Source: Comamonas testosteroni
GTDB lineage: Bacteria; Pseudomonadota; Gammaproteobacteria; Burkholderiales; Burkholderiaceae_C
Assembly: GCA_008727115.1 (NCBI GenBank)
Contig: CP044131.1
Span: 620,001 to 684,000, forward strand
Direction of reading: 5' to 3'
Length of the DNA: 64,000 nucleotides
Shown: in pieces, positions 47,205-56,952 of the stretch
Layout: every line of letters starts with the position of its first letter
How positions within the stretch are numbered: position 1 is the first letter of the stretch
Translations under genes and position numbers: made by a program
The notes under the pieces: model-generated
Told to the model about the DNA's origin: nothing
Databases searched by the model: none
The model's input: only the letters and a program-made list of their open reading frames with translations

Positions 47205-47705
47205 ATGCAGCAAAAGAAAAGTGATGTCTGGGTTGGCCTGTTTGTCCTGATCGGAGCTCTGGCTCTGGTGTTTCTGGCTTTGCAGTCGGCCAATTTGCTG
47301 ACGCTGAGCTTCGAGAAGACCTATCAGGTGACAGCGCGTTTTGACAATATTGGTGGCCTCAAGCCTCAAGCAGCGGTCAAAAGTGCAGGCGTGGTTGTCG
47401 GTCGTGTGGAATCCATTACCTTCAATGACCAGACTTTCCAGGCCGATGTGGCCATGAATATGGAAAACCGCTATGCCTTCCCCAAGGACAGCTCGCTGAA
47501 AATTCTGACGAGTGGTCTGCTGGGCGATCAGTACATTGGTATTGAGGCCGGTGCCAGCGAGGACAACTTGCAGGCCGGTGACCGTGTGACGGCCACCCAG
47601 TCTGCAGTAGTGCTGGAAAACCTGATTGGCCAATTCCTCTACAGCAAGGCAGAGCAGGGCGGTGACTCGGGAGGCTCTGCAGGCATTGGCGGAGCGAAAG
47701 AATGA
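47205..47705 (+). CDS. mlaD: Phospholipid-binding MCE protein MlaD
   Basis: Inner-membrane-anchored MCE-domain protein of 166 residues; six copies ring the MlaE channel. One N-terminal helix (about 8-28, VGLFVLIGALALVFLALQSA) precedes the MCE domain at about 38-115 (ARFDNIGGLKPQAAVKSAGVVVGRVESI). SGLLGDQYIGIEAGA is also typical. The C-terminal tail ends in a Gly-rich stretch. Stop overlaps the mlaA start. Confidence 0.93.
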   Translation: MQQKKSDVWVGLFVLIGALALVFLALQSANLLTLSFEKTYQVTARFDNIGGLKPQAAVKSAGVVVGRVESITFNDQTFQADVAMNMENRYAFPKDSSLKILTSGLLGDQYIGIEAGASEDNLQAGDRVTATQSAVVLENLIGQFLYSKAEQGGDSGGSAGIGGAKE

Positions 47706-48505
47706 TGACGACTACAAACTCTCAAACGAAATTGTCTTCAAACAAGGATCAAGCCCTGAAGCGTGGGGTGCTGGTAGCTAGCGTTTCCGTAGCGGCTTTG
47801 CTGTCCGGCTGTGCCACGACCACAGCGTCAGGCCCAGCCAATCCGGCCGATCCGCTGGAGTCCATGAACCGCAGCATTTATGCGTTCAACGATGGACTGG
47901 ACGAGGCCGTTTTCAAGCCCGTGGCTACGGCCTATCAAACAGTGACCCCGCGTGTGGCGCGCCAAGGCGTGACCAACTTCTTCGACAACCTGGGAGATGC
48001 CTGGTCGTTTGTCAACAACGTGCTGCAGGGCCAAGGCGGCGATGCCTATAACTCCATGGTGCGCTTCAGCGTCAACACGGTGTTCGGCATTGGCGGCCTG
48101 TTCGATATCGCCAGCGAAGCGGGCATTGAGCGCAAGAAGCAGGATTTTGGCCAGACTCTGGGCCGCTGGGGCGTGCCCACGGGGCCTTATCTGGTGCTTC
48201 CCTTCTGGGGACCTTCCACGATACGTGACTCGGCAGGTCTGGCAGTTGACGCCTTCGGCTACCCGGCCAACACGATTGACGATGTGCGCTGGCGCAACAG
48301 CCTTTTTGGTCTGCGCATGGTCAACAGCCGCGCCAACCTGCTCAAGGCCGGTGATGTGCTGGACTCTGTGGCGCTCGACAAGTACAGCCTGGTGCGCGAT
48401 GTGTATCTGCGCTCACGCATTGGCGGGGCCGCGTCTGGCGATGATGGTCGTCTCGAAAACTATGATGACGACGATGCTGGTCAGCTGCCGCCTGAAGGTC
48501 AGTGA
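47702..48505 (+). CDS. mlaA: Outer-membrane lipoprotein MlaA (VacJ)
   Basis: Removes phospholipids from the outer leaflet and hands them to MlaC. The 267-residue precursor has a long N-terminal segment and lipobox LLSGC (Cys38). The body has DPLESMNRSIYAFNDGLDEAVFKP, GVTNFFDNLGDAWSFVNNVLQG, and DFGQTLGRWGVPTGPYLVLPFWGPSTIRD, all VacJ hallmarks. Including mlaA inside the mlaFED-CB operon is the usual betaproteobacterial layout, unlike E. coli. Confidence 0.93.
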   Translation: MMTTTNSQTKLSSNKDQALKRGVLVASVSVAALLSGCATTTASGPANPADPLESMNRSIYAFNDGLDEAVFKPVATAYQTVTPRVARQGVTNFFDNLGDAWSFVNNVLQGQGGDAYNSMVRFSVNTVFGIGGLFDIASEAGIERKKQDFGQTLGRWGVPTGPYLVLPFWGPSTIRDSAGLAVDAFGYPANTIDDVRWRNSLFGLRMVNSRANLLKAGDVLDSVALDKYSLVRDVYLRSRIGGAASGDDGRLENYDDDDAGQLPPEGQ

Positions 48506-48582
48506 ACACTTCGCAGTTGGTTACAAAGATGACGCATGGGCTGGACGTTTGCTGTGACACTTGCCAGCCAGGAGAAAACACA

Positions 48583-49215
48583 ATGAAGATGAATCGTCGT
48601 ATATGGGGCATGGCGGCTGGTGCCATGCTGGCCTTGAATCTGGGCTTGCCCGCTGCTCAGGCGGCAGAGGAAGCCCCTGATGCGCTGGTCAAGCGCGTTT
48701 CTGCCGATGTGCTGGAAACCATCAAGAATGACCCGGCCCTGCGCAATGGCGATGCGGCCAAGATCAATGCGCTGGTCAATGAGAAGGTCATGCCTTATGT
48801 GGATTTCCGCCGCATGACTTCGGCGGCCGTGGGCCCGGCATGGCGCAAGGCCACGCCTGAGCAGCGACAGAAACTGCAAGAAGAGTTCAAGGCCTTGCTG
48901 GTGCGCACCTATGCGGGAGCGCTGTCCCAAGTCAGCAACCAGACCATCACGGTCAGGCCACTGCGCATGGCAGCGGGCGACACCGATGTGCTGGTGCGTA
49001 CCCAGGTCAATGGCCGCGGTGAGCCCGTGCAGCTGGACTTTCGCCTCGAAAAGCAGGCGACGGGCTGGAAGCTCTATAACTTCAACGTACTGGGCGTCTG
49101 GCTGGTGGAGACTTACCGCAACCAGTTCGCACAGGAAATCAATGCCAACGGCATTGATGGTCTGATCAAGACCCTGGCCTCGCGCAGCTCCATGCCAGCG
49201 ACGGCTGTCAAATAA
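48583..49215 (+). CDS. mlaC: Periplasmic phospholipid carrier MlaC
   Basis: Soluble periplasmic shuttle between MlaA and MlaFEDB, 210 residues from MKMNRRIWGMAAGAM. It has a cleavable signal peptide ending AAQA near 28, then the MlaC fold with VMPYVDFRRMTSAAVGPAW, QLQEEFKALLVRTYAG-like LQEEFKALLVRTYAGAL, and the C-terminal VWLVETYRNQFAQEI. The ATG at 48583 has GGAGA eight bases upstream; the longer frame overlaps mlaA and is not preferred. Confidence 0.93.
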   Translation: MKMNRRIWGMAAGAMLALNLGLPAAQAAEEAPDALVKRVSADVLETIKNDPALRNGDAAKINALVNEKVMPYVDFRRMTSAAVGPAWRKATPEQRQKLQEEFKALLVRTYAGALSQVSNQTITVRPLRMAAGDTDVLVRTQVNGRGEPVQLDFRLEKQATGWKLYNFNVLGVWLVETYRNQFAQEINANGIDGLIKTLASRSSMPATAVK

Positions 49216-49230
49216 GGTATTTCATTCGAC

Positions 49231-49557
49231 ATGGCCCGCTCCGCGACCTCTCCTTTGCAACTGCCCAGTGAGCTGACTTATCGTCAGGGGCGTGACTGTC
49301 TGCAGCGCCTGCGTCCTCTGGTCGCTGCGCATGCGGATGCCCAGGTGGTGGTCGATGCCAGCGCCGTCAAGGTGTTTGACTCGGCGGCCCTGGCGGTGCT
49401 GCTGGCCTGCCGCCGCGCAGCGCAGGAGGTGGGCAAGCAGCTCGTGGTTCAAGGCCTGCCCAAGGGTTTGCTGTCCATGGCTGCGCTTTATGGCGTTGAT
49501 GGCCTTTTGCTGCCACCTCTGATGCAGGGCGCAGGTGGAGCGGTCCAGCAAGGCTGA
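49231..49557 (+). CDS. mlaB: STAS-domain protein MlaB
   Basis: Cytoplasmic STAS protein of 108 residues that binds and activates the MlaF ATPase. The STAS core is VVVDASAVKVFDSAALAVLLACRRAAQEVGKQLVVQGLP, with the SxxD-type loop FDSAALAVL. It is 15 bases downstream of mlaC. This completes mlaFEDACB in one transcription unit. Confidence 0.88.
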   Translation: MARSATSPLQLPSELTYRQGRDCLQRLRPLVAAHADAQVVVDASAVKVFDSAALAVLLACRRAAQEVGKQLVVQGLPKGLLSMAALYGVDGLLLPPLMQGAGGAVQQG

Positions 49558-49642
49558 GCGGTTTGCCGAGGCTCGGGATTGCCAATGCGCGCTAAGCCCC
49601 GTGGCGGCACGGGCCGCAGTCAAGGCCTAGAATCATGGGCTC

Positions 49643-50569
49643 ATGTCTGCAGTCTCATTTCAATCCGTCTCCAAGACCTACCGCACCCCCAGGGGGGACT
49701 TTCAGGCCCTGAAATCAGTGAGCCTGGATATTGAGGAAGGCGAATTCTTCGGTCTGCTCGGCCCTAATGGCGCAGGCAAGACCACCATGATCAGCATTCT
49801 GGCCGGCCTGTCCAAGGCCAGCTCAGGCCGTGTGCTGGTGCAGGGCAGCGACGTGCAGGCCCAGTACGCCGATGCACGCCGCAAGCTGGGCATCGTGCCG
49901 CAGGAGCTGGTGTTCGATCCCTTCTTCAATGTGCGCGAAGCGCTGAAGTTCCAGTCCGGCTACTTCGGCGTCAAGAACAATGACGACTGGATCGACGAGC
50001 TGCTGCACAGTCTGGGGCTGACGGACAAGGCGCATAGCAATATGCGCCAGCTCTCGGGCGGGATGAAGCGCCGCGTGCTGGTGGCGCAGGCGCTGGTGCA
50101 CAAGCCGCCCATCATCGTGCTCGACGAACCCACGGCCGGTGTGGACGTGGAGCTGCGCCAGACGCTGTGGCACTTCATCGCCAAGCTCAACAAGCAGGGC
50201 CACACGGTGCTGTTGACCACGCACTATCTGGAAGAGGCCGAGGCGCTGTGCAGCCGCGTGGCCATGCTCAAGCACGGCGAGATCATCAAGCTCTCGACCA
50301 TGAGCGACCTGCTCAAGTCTGCCTCCAGCAATGTGCTGCAGTTCAAGACTGATAGCGCATTGCCCAAGCCCCTGGCCGATCGTGCCCGGATTACGGGCCG
50401 GATTGTGCAGATTCCCGCGGCCAACGCTGGCGATGTGGAGCAACTGCTGGCTGCGCTTCGCGAAGGCGGCGTGACACCAGAAGATGTGGAAATCCGCCGC
50501 GCGGATCTGGAAGACGTGTTCATCCATGTCATGAACGAAGAAGGCCAGCAGGGCGGAGGTGTGGCATGA
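49643..50569 (+). CDS. ABC-2 exporter ATPase, YadG-like
   Basis: ATPase of 308 residues: Walker A GPNGAGKTT, Q-loop VPQELVFDPFFNVREAL, signature LSGGMKRRVLVAQAL, Walker B IIVLDEPTAGVDVE, H-loop LLTTHYLEEAEAL, and a C-terminal domain (about 215-300) as in YadG/CcmA-type exporters. It overlaps the permease gene by ATGA. This pair follows mlaB in many Burkholderiales and may have an envelope role, but the substrate is unknown. Confidence 0.88.
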   Translation: MSAVSFQSVSKTYRTPRGDFQALKSVSLDIEEGEFFGLLGPNGAGKTTMISILAGLSKASSGRVLVQGSDVQAQYADARRKLGIVPQELVFDPFFNVREALKFQSGYFGVKNNDDWIDELLHSLGLTDKAHSNMRQLSGGMKRRVLVAQALVHKPPIIVLDEPTAGVDVELRQTLWHFIAKLNKQGHTVLLTTHYLEEAEALCSRVAMLKHGEIIKLSTMSDLLKSASSNVLQFKTDSALPKPLADRARITGRIVQIPAANAGDVEQLLAALREGGVTPEDVEIRRADLEDVFIHVMNEEGQQGGGVA

Positions 50570-51321
50570 ACGGCTGGCAGACCCTGCTCAAGAAGGAAGT
50601 GCTGCGCTTCTGGAAGGTGAGCTTTCAGACCATTGCTGCACCCGTGCTCACGGCCGTGCTGTATCTGCTGGTCTTCGGTCATGTGCTCGAAGGCCGTGTC
50701 AAGGTTTACGACAGCATTCCCTACACTGCGTTTCTGATTCCCGGTCTGGTGATGATGAGCATGCTGCAAAACGCGTTTGCCAACAGCTCTTCCAGCCTGG
50801 TGCAGAGCAAGATCATGGGCAATATGATCTTTGTGCTGCTCACACCGCTGTCGCACTGGGCCTGGTTCAGCGCCTATGTGGGGGCGGCCATTTTGCGCGG
50901 GCTGCTGGTAGGCATTGGCGTTTTTGTCGTGACGCTGTTCTTTGCCATTCCCGACTTTGCCGCACCGCTGTGGATTCTGGCCTTCGGCTTTCTGGGCTGT
51001 GCGCTGATGGGCACATTAGGTCTGATTGCAGGCCTTTGGGCCGACAAGTTCGACCAGATGGCGGCGTTCCAGAACTTTTTGATCATGCCGCTGACCTTCT
51101 TGTCCGGTGTGTTCTATTCCGTTCACTCGCTGCCGGGTTTCTGGCAGACGGTCAGCCATGCCAATCCGTTTTTCTACATGATTGACGGTTTTCGCTACGG
51201 CTTCTTTGGCCAAAGTGATGTCTCTCCGTGGCTGAGCGTTGCCATCGTGGGGGCCGCTTGGCTGGCGGTGAGCGCGCTGGCGATACATTTGCTGCGCATT
51301 GGCTACAAGATTCGTCACTGA
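50566..51321 (+). CDS. ABC-2 exporter permease, YadH-like
   Basis: Integral membrane protein of 251 residues with six predicted helices, ABC-2 type. Conserved pieces are IPYTAFLIPGLVMMSMLQNAFANSS and the FLIMPLTFLSGVFYSVHSLP segment before the last helices, matching YadH. It works with the preceding ATPase. Substrate not evident. Confidence 0.88.
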   Translation: MNGWQTLLKKEVLRFWKVSFQTIAAPVLTAVLYLLVFGHVLEGRVKVYDSIPYTAFLIPGLVMMSMLQNAFANSSSSLVQSKIMGNMIFVLLTPLSHWAWFSAYVGAAILRGLLVGIGVFVVTLFFAIPDFAAPLWILAFGFLGCALMGTLGLIAGLWADKFDQMAAFQNFLIMPLTFLSGVFYSVHSLPGFWQTVSHANPFFYMIDGFRYGFFGQSDVSPWLSVAIVGAAWLAVSALAIHLLRIGYKIRH

Positions 51322-51394
51322 TTTCTGGATTTATGCAAGGCTGCTTGCGAGACAATGACCGGTTTCGCCAGCCTTGTGCTTAAAGGTTTCTCTC

Positions 51395-51637
51395 ATGACT
51401 GCAGACCAACTCAAAGACCTGATCGCCGCCGGCCTGCCCTGCGAGCATATTGCGCTGGAAGGCGATGGCCGACATTGGTTTGCCACCATTGTTTCGGCAC
51501 AGTTTGAAGGCCAGCGCCTGCTGGGCCGCCAGCGCCTGGTCTATGCGACCCTGGGCAACCGCATGGCGACCGATGAAGTGCATGCGCTGTCCATGAAGAC
51601 CTATACACCCGCCGAGTGGGCTGCGACTCAGGCCTGA
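51395..51637 (+). CDS. ibaG: BolA-family protein IbaG
   Basis: An 80-residue BolA-like protein from MTADQLKDLIAAGLPCEHI. The core FATIVSAQFEGQRLLGRQRLVYATLG fits the family, whose members bind monothiol glutaredoxins and iron-sulfur clusters through Cys and His residues. The IbaG position between the mla genes and murA is conserved in proteobacteria. The start at 51395 is preferred over an in-frame ATG seven codons upstream. Confidence 0.9.
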   Translation: MTADQLKDLIAAGLPCEHIALEGDGRHWFATIVSAQFEGQRLLGRQRLVYATLGNRMATDEVHALSMKTYTPAEWAATQA

Positions 51638-51649
51638 TTGCGAAAATCA

Positions 51650-51711
51650 AAATCGATAGCTGATAGCCGTTGATATATAACGGTTTTAGGCATTTTTTAT
51701 ACATAAAACCT
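51650..51711. repeat. Dispersed intergenic repeat (copy F)
   Basis: Upstream of murA. ATAGCTGATAGCCGTTGATA followed by CCGTT-GATATAT-AACGG as a small hairpin and TTTTAGGCATTTTTTATAC resembles copy D (TTTAGGTATTTTTCATAC). Confidence 0.45.
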
Positions 51712-51725
51712 CAAGGCTTGAAGCC

Positions 51726-52997
51726 ATGGACAAACTCAAGATCCACGGTGGTCGTCCCCTCAAGGGCGAAGTGATGATTTCCGGCGCCAAAAACGCCGCG
51801 TTGCCTGAGATGTGCGCCGCACTGCTCACCGCCGAGCCAGTGCACCTGCACAATGTGCCGCGCCTTCATGACGTGGCCACCATGCGCAAGCTGCTGGCCA
51901 ATATGGGCGTGCAGACCGAAACCCATGGTGAGCGCGGCGGCATGAGCTTTGTCGCGCCCGACAGTCTGACTCCCGAAGCGCCTTACGAGCTGGTCAAGAC
52001 CATGCGTGCCTCGGTGCTGGCCCTGGGTCCGCTGCTGGCCCGCTTTGGCCAGGCCAAGGTGTCGCTGCCCGGCGGCTGCGCGATCGGTTCGCGTCCGGTG
52101 GATCAGCACATCAAGGGCCTGCAGGCCATGGGTGCCATCATCACCGTGGAAAACGGCTATATGCATGCCAGCCTGCCCGAAGGCTGGACCAAGCTCAAGG
52201 GCGCGCGCATCACCACCGACATGGTGACCGTGACCGGCACCGAAAACTTCCTGATGGCTGCTGCGCTGGCCGAAGGCGAGACCGTGCTGGAAAACGCCGC
52301 CATGGAGCCCGAAATCACCGATCTGGCCGAAATGCTGATCAAGATGGGCGCCCGGATCACGGGCCATGGCACCAGCCGCATCGTGATCGAAGGTGTGGAC
52401 AAGCTGCATGGCTGCGAGCATCAGGTGGTGGCCGACCGTATCGAGGCCGGCACTTTCCTATGTGCCGTGGCTGCAGCAGGCGGTGAGGCACTGCTGCACC
52501 ATGCGCGCGCCGACCATCTGGGTGCTGTCATCGACAAGCTGCAGGATGCCGGTGTGAGCGTGGAATGTGTGGATGGCGGCCTGAAGGTGGCCTCTTCGGG
52601 CAAGCTCAAGGCCCAGGGCTTCCGTACGACGGAATATCCGGGATTCCCCACCGATATGCAGGCCCAGTTCATGGCCTTGAACTTGGTGGCCGAAGGCACC
52701 AGCGTGGTCACGGAAACGATTTTTGAAAACCGCTTCATGCACGTCAACGAGATGATGCGTCTGGGCGCAGTCATCACTACCGATGGCCGCGTGGCCACCA
52801 TCGAAGGTGGCAAGCGCCTGTCGGGGGCTACCGTGATGGCAACCGATTTGCGTGCCTCTGCCAGCCTGGTGATTGCTGGTCTGGTGGCCGAGGGCGAGAC
52901 GATTGTGGATCGCATCTACCACCTGGATCGTGGCTACGACCGCATGGAAGAAAAGCTGCGCGCCCTGGGCGCCGATATCGAGAGAATTTCCGCATGA
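51726..52997 (+). CDS. murA: UDP-N-acetylglucosamine 1-carboxyvinyltransferase
   Basis: First committed enzyme of peptidoglycan synthesis, 423 residues. The N-terminus is [27 protein letters not shown], with the UDP-GlcNAc-binding KNAAL motif. The PEP-reactive Cys is in [19 protein letters not shown] near residue 118 and is the fosfomycin target. [15 protein letters not shown] and [11 protein letters not shown] are conserved. It overlaps hisG by four bases; murA-hisG coupling is common in Burkholderiales. Confidence 0.96.
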   Translation: MDKLKIHGGRPLKGEVMISGAKNAALPEMCAALLTAEPVHLHNVPRLHDVATMRKLLANMGVQTETHGERGGMSFVAPDSLTPEAPYELVKTMRASVLALGPLLARFGQAKVSLPGGCAIGSRPVDQHIKGLQAMGAIITVENGYMHASLPEGWTKLKGARITTDMVTVTGTENFLMAAALAEGETVLENAAMEPEITDLAEMLIKMGARITGHGTSRIVIEGVDKLHGCEHQVVADRIEAGTFLCAVAAAGGEALLHHARADHLGAVIDKLQDAGVSVECVDGGLKVASSGKLKAQGFRTTEYPGFPTDMQAQFMALNLVAEGTSVVTETIFENRFMHVNEMMRLGAVITTDGRVATIEGGKRLSGATVMATDLRASASLVIAGLVAEGETIVDRIYHLDRGYDRMEEKLRALGADIERISA

Positions 52998-53656
52998 GCA
53001 CCGCAACGCCTGTGACCATTGCCCTGTCCAAGGGCCGTATTTTTGAAGAAACCGTGCCTCTGCTGGCCGCTGCCGGCATTGAAGTCACGGAAGATGTGGA
53101 CAAGTCGCGCAAGCTGATTTTTGACACCAACCAGCCCAATGTGCGCGTGGTGCTGGTACGCGCGTCCGACGTGCCCGTGTATGTGCAGTACGGTGGTGCG
53201 GACCTGGGTGTTTCGGGTCTGGACTCGCTGATCGAGCATGGTGGTCAGGGCTTGTACCAGCCGCTGGATCTGCAAATTGCCAAGTGCCGCGTGAGCGTGG
53301 CTGTGCGCAACGGCTTTGACTATGCGCATGCGGTCAAGCAGGGGGCGCGCCTGCGCATTGCGACCAAATATCCCGAGATTGCCCGCAACTTCTTTGCCAA
53401 GAAGGGCGTGCACGTGGACATGGTCAAGCTCTATGGTTCCATGGAGCTGGCACCGCTGACCGGCATGGCCGATGCCATCGTCGATCTGGTCTCCACCGGC
53501 AACACCCTCAAGGCCAATGATCTGGTCGAGGTCGAGCCCATCATGGACATCAGCTCGCGTCTGGTGGTCAACCAGGCCTCGCTGAAACTCAAGCAGGCAC
53601 CGCTGCGTCACATCATTGATGCGTTTTCGCAAGCTGTCGCCGCCAAAAATAACTGA
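52994..53656 (+). CDS. hisG: ATP phosphoribosyltransferase, short form
   Basis: First enzyme of histidine synthesis, joining ATP and PRPP. At 220 residues it is the short form, lacking the regulatory C-terminal domain, so it should need HisZ, which is not in this window. Visible motifs are [32 protein letters not shown], and the PRPP site [17 protein letters not shown]. It is coupled to murA and precedes hisD by 21 bases. Confidence 0.95.
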   Translation: MSTATPVTIALSKGRIFEETVPLLAAAGIEVTEDVDKSRKLIFDTNQPNVRVVLVRASDVPVYVQYGGADLGVSGLDSLIEHGGQGLYQPLDLQIAKCRVSVAVRNGFDYAHAVKQGARLRIATKYPEIARNFFAKKGVHVDMVKLYGSMELAPLTGMADAIVDLVSTGNTLKANDLVEVEPIMDISSRLVVNQASLKLKQAPLRHIIDAFSQAVAAKNN

Positions 53657-53677
53657 CTTTCCCTACCGGTAAATACT

Positions 53678-54994
53678 ATGGAATTCGTAGCTGCTCCCGC
53701 CCGTCTATCAACCGCTGATGCCCAGTTTGAGCATGATTTTGCTGAACGCCTGCATTGGTCGGCAGACACGGATGCAGCCATCGAGCAGCGCGTGGCCGAC
53801 ATCCTGGCCGATGTGCAAAAGCGCGGCGATGCCGCCGTGCTGGAGTACACCGCCCGCTTTGACGGCCTGAGCGCTGATTCCATGGCTGCATTGGAGCTGA
53901 CCCAGGCCGAGCTGAAGGCTGCTTTCGACAGCCTGCCCGTAGCCGAGCGCGAAGCGCTGGAATCTGCTGCGCGTCGTGTGCGCAGCTATCACGAAGCGCA
54001 GAAGAAAGCCAACGGCGAAAGCTGGAGCTACCGCGACGAAGACGGCACGCTGCTGGGCCAGAAGGTCACGCCGCTGGACCGCGTGGGCATCTATGTGCCC
54101 GGTGGCAAGGCGGCCTATCCATCGAGCGTGCTGATGAACGCCATCCCCGCCCATGTGGCCGGTGTGCAGGACATCATCATGGTCGTGCCCACTCCCCAGG
54201 GCGCGAAGAATCCGCTGGTGCTGGCTGCTGCCTATGTCGCTGGCGTGCACCGTGCCTTCACCATCGGTGGTGCGCAGGCCGTGGCAGCGCTGGCCTACGG
54301 TACGGTCACTATCCCCAAGGTGGACAAGATCACCGGCCCCGGTAACGCCTATGTGGCCAGCGCCAAGAAGCGTGTGTTTGGCATGGTGGGCATCGACATG
54401 ATTGCTGGGCCCTCGGAAATCCTGGTGCTGGCCGATGGCACGACCCCGCCCGAGTGGGTGGCCATGGACCTCTTTTCACAGGCAGAGCACGACGAGCTGG
54501 CCCAGTCCATCCTGCTGTGCCCCGATGCGGCCTATATCGACGCCGTGCAGCGCGAAATCGACCGCCTGCTGCCAGAGATGCCACGCAAGGCCATCATCGC
54601 CAAGAGCCTCAATGACCGCGGCGCGCTGATTCTGACCCGCGACATGGAAGAAGCCTGCGCCATCAGCAACCGCATTGCACCCGAACACCTGGAAGTCTCC
54701 AGCAGCGACCCCCACAAGTGGGAGCCTTTGCTCAAGCACGCTGGTGCCATCTTCCTGGGTGCTTACACGTCGGAGAGCCTGGGCGACTACTGCGCTGGCC
54801 CCAACCACGTGCTGCCCACCAGCGGCACGGCGCGCTTTTCCTCGCCTCTGGGGGTGTACGACTTCCAGAAGCGCAGCTCCATCATTGAAGTGAGCGAAGC
54901 CGGTGCCCAGATCCTGGGCAAAACCGCTGCCGTGCTCGCCTATGGCGAAGGCCTGCAGGGCCACGCGCGTGCAGCCGAGATGCGCTTGAAATAA
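53678..54994 (+). CDS. hisD: Histidinol dehydrogenase
   Basis: Oxidises histidinol to histidine in two NAD-dependent steps. The 438-residue protein carries [58 protein letters not shown], the zinc-binding [15 protein letters not shown] and a C-terminal [23 protein letters not shown]. It ends at a terminator; the rest of the his genes resume 3.3 kb further on. Confidence 0.97.
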   Translation: MEFVAAPARLSTADAQFEHDFAERLHWSADTDAAIEQRVADILADVQKRGDAAVLEYTARFDGLSADSMAALELTQAELKAAFDSLPVAEREALESAARRVRSYHEAQKKANGESWSYRDEDGTLLGQKVTPLDRVGIYVPGGKAAYPSSVLMNAIPAHVAGVQDIIMVVPTPQGAKNPLVLAAAYVAGVHRAFTIGGAQAVAALAYGTVTIPKVDKITGPGNAYVASAKKRVFGMVGIDMIAGPSEILVLADGTTPPEWVAMDLFSQAEHDELAQSILLCPDAAYIDAVQREIDRLLPEMPRKAIIAKSLNDRGALILTRDMEEACAISNRIAPEHLEVSSSDPHKWEPLLKHAGAIFLGAYTSESLGDYCAGPNHVLPTSGTARFSSPLGVYDFQKRSSIIEVSEAGAQILGKTAAVLAYGEGLQGHARAAEMRLK

Positions 54995-55014
54995 GCCGTC
55001 TTCAGCGACCCGCC

Positions 55015-55040
55015 AGGCCGCGCCATTGAGCGCGGCTTTT
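55015..55040 (+). terminator. Terminator after hisD
   Basis: GCCGCGC pairs with GCGCGGC around CATTGA, followed by six T. It ends the murA-hisG-hisD transcript. Confidence 0.88.
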
Positions 55041-55149
55041 TTACGTCCCTACGTGGGTGGGTAATTGATTGCAAAATGTTTTTTGACTCGTGCTTTGAGG
55101 GCTGAGTGGAGATACTGCCAAGCTTCATGAATCAGCGAGGAGTCAAAGA

Positions 55150-55653
55150 ATGAACGCAAGCCCAGACATCAAACGTATCAGTGGGTGGCGCTGGCTGGCA
55201 GCTTGGCTAATGGGTCTGTTGCTGGCGGCAAGTCTGGCTGCCTGTGGTTCTGTGGCTCCCGCGCAGTCTGAGCTAACGCAGGCCGAGGCAGAGACTGAGG
55301 CTGAGGCTGAGGCTATATCTGAGAATGTCGCGCCAGTGGCGGCTGAGCGGGGCAGGAGAGTAGACCATGGAGAGCTGCGCATCAGTCGCCCGATGCTGGC
55401 CAAGGATCGATCCACGCTGGGAACCCAGTGGGGCGAGGTGCGTGACTCGGTGAGCAAGTCGGTGAAGGCATGGCGAGTGAGCGAGGATCGTCCGCGCGAG
55501 GTGCGTGAGCTGCACTACTCGGATGAAGACAGCATTCGCCGCTCGCTGGGGGAGCATGCACAGCGACACAAAAACATGCTTCTGGCAGATGGCGATGTAG
55601 AGCTGTACGTGCTCGATTACAGCGGGGGGAGTTTGAACCGCCCCGGGTTTTGA
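55150..55653 (+). pseudogene. Lipoprotein gene, 5' part, interrupted by an IS3-family element
   Basis: The first 161 codons of a lipoprotein gene of unknown function. The signal and lipobox are SLAAC (Cys33). A short Glu/Ala-rich repeat (EAETEAEAEA) follows, then VAAERGRRVDHGELRISRP and [12 protein letters not shown]. The last codons (LNRPGF and stop, to 55653) are encoded by the inserted element. Deleting the element and one GTT copy joins this part to 56956-57401 in the same frame, giving 310 codons including the stop. Whether a truncated lipoprotein is still made is unknown. Confidence 0.88.
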
Positions 55654-55659
55654 GGAGGC
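55634..55659 (+). repeat. Left inverted repeat of the IS3-family element
   Basis: Starts TGAACCGC and ends GAGGAGGC; matches the right end in 24 of 26 positions after reverse complement. Confidence 0.93.
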
Positions 55660-55683
55660 TCCAACACTTGAGAAGATGGAGCT

Positions 55684-56007
55684 ATGACCAAGTCAAACAA
55701 GTTCTCACCCGAGGTCCGCGAGCGTGCCGTACGCATGGTGCAGGAGCACCGAGCCGACTACCCTTCGCTGTGGGCCGCCATTGAATCGATTGCCCCCAAG
55801 ATTGGTTGCGTAGCGCACACCCTTCACGAATGGGTCAAGAAGGCCGAGGTCGACAGCGGCCAGCGTGCCGGTACCACCACGTCAGAAGCCCAGCGCATCA
55901 AGGAGCTGGAACGTGAGGTCAAGGAGCTGCGCCGGGCCAACGACATCCTGAAGACGGCCAGCGCGTTTTTTGCGCAGGCGGAGCTCGACCGCCGATTGAA
56001 GTCTTGA
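55684..56007 (+). CDS. IS3-family transposase OrfA
   Basis: A 107-residue helix-turn-helix protein ([36 protein letters not shown]) with a C-terminal leucine-zipper-like coiled coil ([19 protein letters not shown]). In this family OrfA binds the inverted repeats. A T6 run read as TTT-TTT at 55966-55971 is the likely -1 frameshift point for making the OrfAB transposase; the -1 frame continues [18 protein letters not shown] into orfB. Confidence 0.93.
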   Translation: MTKSNKFSPEVRERAVRMVQEHRADYPSLWAAIESIAPKIGCVAHTLHEWVKKAEVDSGQRAGTTTSEAQRIKELEREVKELRRANDILKTASAFFAQAELDRRLKS

Positions 56008-56918
56008 AGAACTACATCGACCGCCACCGTGACGACTACGGGGTCGAGCCCATCTGCCGGGTGCTGCAGATGGCCCCGTCGTGTTATTGGCGCCACGCAG
56101 CCCGGCGGCGTAACCCGCAACTGCGCAGTCAACGCGCCCAGCGTGACGAGTGCTTGAAGGCCGACATCCAGCGCGTGTGGCATGCCAACTGGCAGGTCTA
56201 CGGGGCCGATAAGGTCTGGCTGCAGATGAACCGCGAGGGCATCCCGGTGGCACGTTGTACTGTGGAGCGACTGATGCGTGCCATGGGCTTGCAAGGGGCT
56301 CGCCGTGGCAGGGCGGTACGTACCACCACGCCTGACACATCAGCGCCGTGCCCGCTGGACCACGTCAACCGGCACTTCAAGGCCAGCCGTCCCAACGAGC
56401 TGTGGGTATCGGACTTCACCTACGTCTCCACCTGGCAGGGCTGGCTGTACGTGGCCTTCGTGGTGGATGTGTACGCCCGGCGCATCGTGGGCTGGCGGGT
56501 CAGCCGCAGCATGCAAACGGACTTCGTGCTGGATGCGCTGGAGCAGGCGCTGTATGCCCGCCAGCCAGCAGCCCATGCCTTGACGCACCATTCCGACAGG
56601 GGCAGTCAATACGTCAGCATCCGCTACACCGAACGGTTGGACCAGGCGGGCATACAGCCCTCGGTGGGCAGCCGGGGTGACAGCTACGACAACGCGCTGG
56701 CCGAGACCATCAACGGTCTGTACAAGGCCGAGCTGATTCACCGCCGGGGCCCCTGGAAGACCAGGGAATCCGTGGAGCTGGCCACCTTGCAGTGGGTGCA
56801 CTGGTTCAACCATGTCCGACTACTCACGCCGATTGGGGGCATCCCTCCGGCAGAAGCTGAGGCAAACTACTGGAGGCAACTAGCCGTCAGCGACACCTCG
56901 GCAGAGGTGTCAACTTAA
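56004..56918 (+). CDS. IS3-family transposase OrfB (integrase core)
   Basis: Catalytic part of the transposase, about 304 residues from a TTG at 56004, though it is probably made mainly as an OrfAB fusion. The DDE residues are Asp in [12 protein letters not shown], Asp in [12 protein letters not shown] and Glu in [12 protein letters not shown]. The N-terminal [20 protein letters not shown] and the HHH_21-type zone [19 protein letters not shown] are usual for this family. Confidence 0.93.
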   Translation: MKNYIDRHRDDYGVEPICRVLQMAPSCYWRHAARRRNPQLRSQRAQRDECLKADIQRVWHANWQVYGADKVWLQMNREGIPVARCTVERLMRAMGLQGARRGRAVRTTTPDTSAPCPLDHVNRHFKASRPNELWVSDFTYVSTWQGWLYVAFVVDVYARRIVGWRVSRSMQTDFVLDALEQALYARQPAAHALTHHSDRGSQYVSIRYTERLDQAGIQPSVGSRGDSYDNALAETINGLYKAELIHRRGPWKTRESVELATLQWVHWFNHVRLLTPIGGIPPAEAEANYWRQLAVSDTSAEVST

Positions 56919-56926
56919 ACCAATCG

Positions 56927-56952
56927 GCCTCCTCAAAACCCGGTGCGATTCA
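56927..56952 (-). repeat. Right inverted repeat of the IS3-family element
   Basis: Reads GCCTCCTC to GCGATTCA on the plus strand; followed directly by the GTT target duplication. Confidence 0.93.

Larger units (their letters stand above)
55634..56952 (+). mobile_element. IS3-family insertion sequence, 1319 bp
   Basis: Complete element with 26-bp terminal inverted repeats (55634-55659 and 56927-56952; two mismatches) starting TG and ending CA. It is flanked by a 3-bp direct repeat GTT (55631-55633 and 56953-56955). It carries orfA and orfB in the IS3 arrangement with orfB in the -1 frame. The ends, both ORFs and the DDE motif look intact, so it may be active. The insertion splits a lipoprotein gene. 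Confidence 0.95.
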
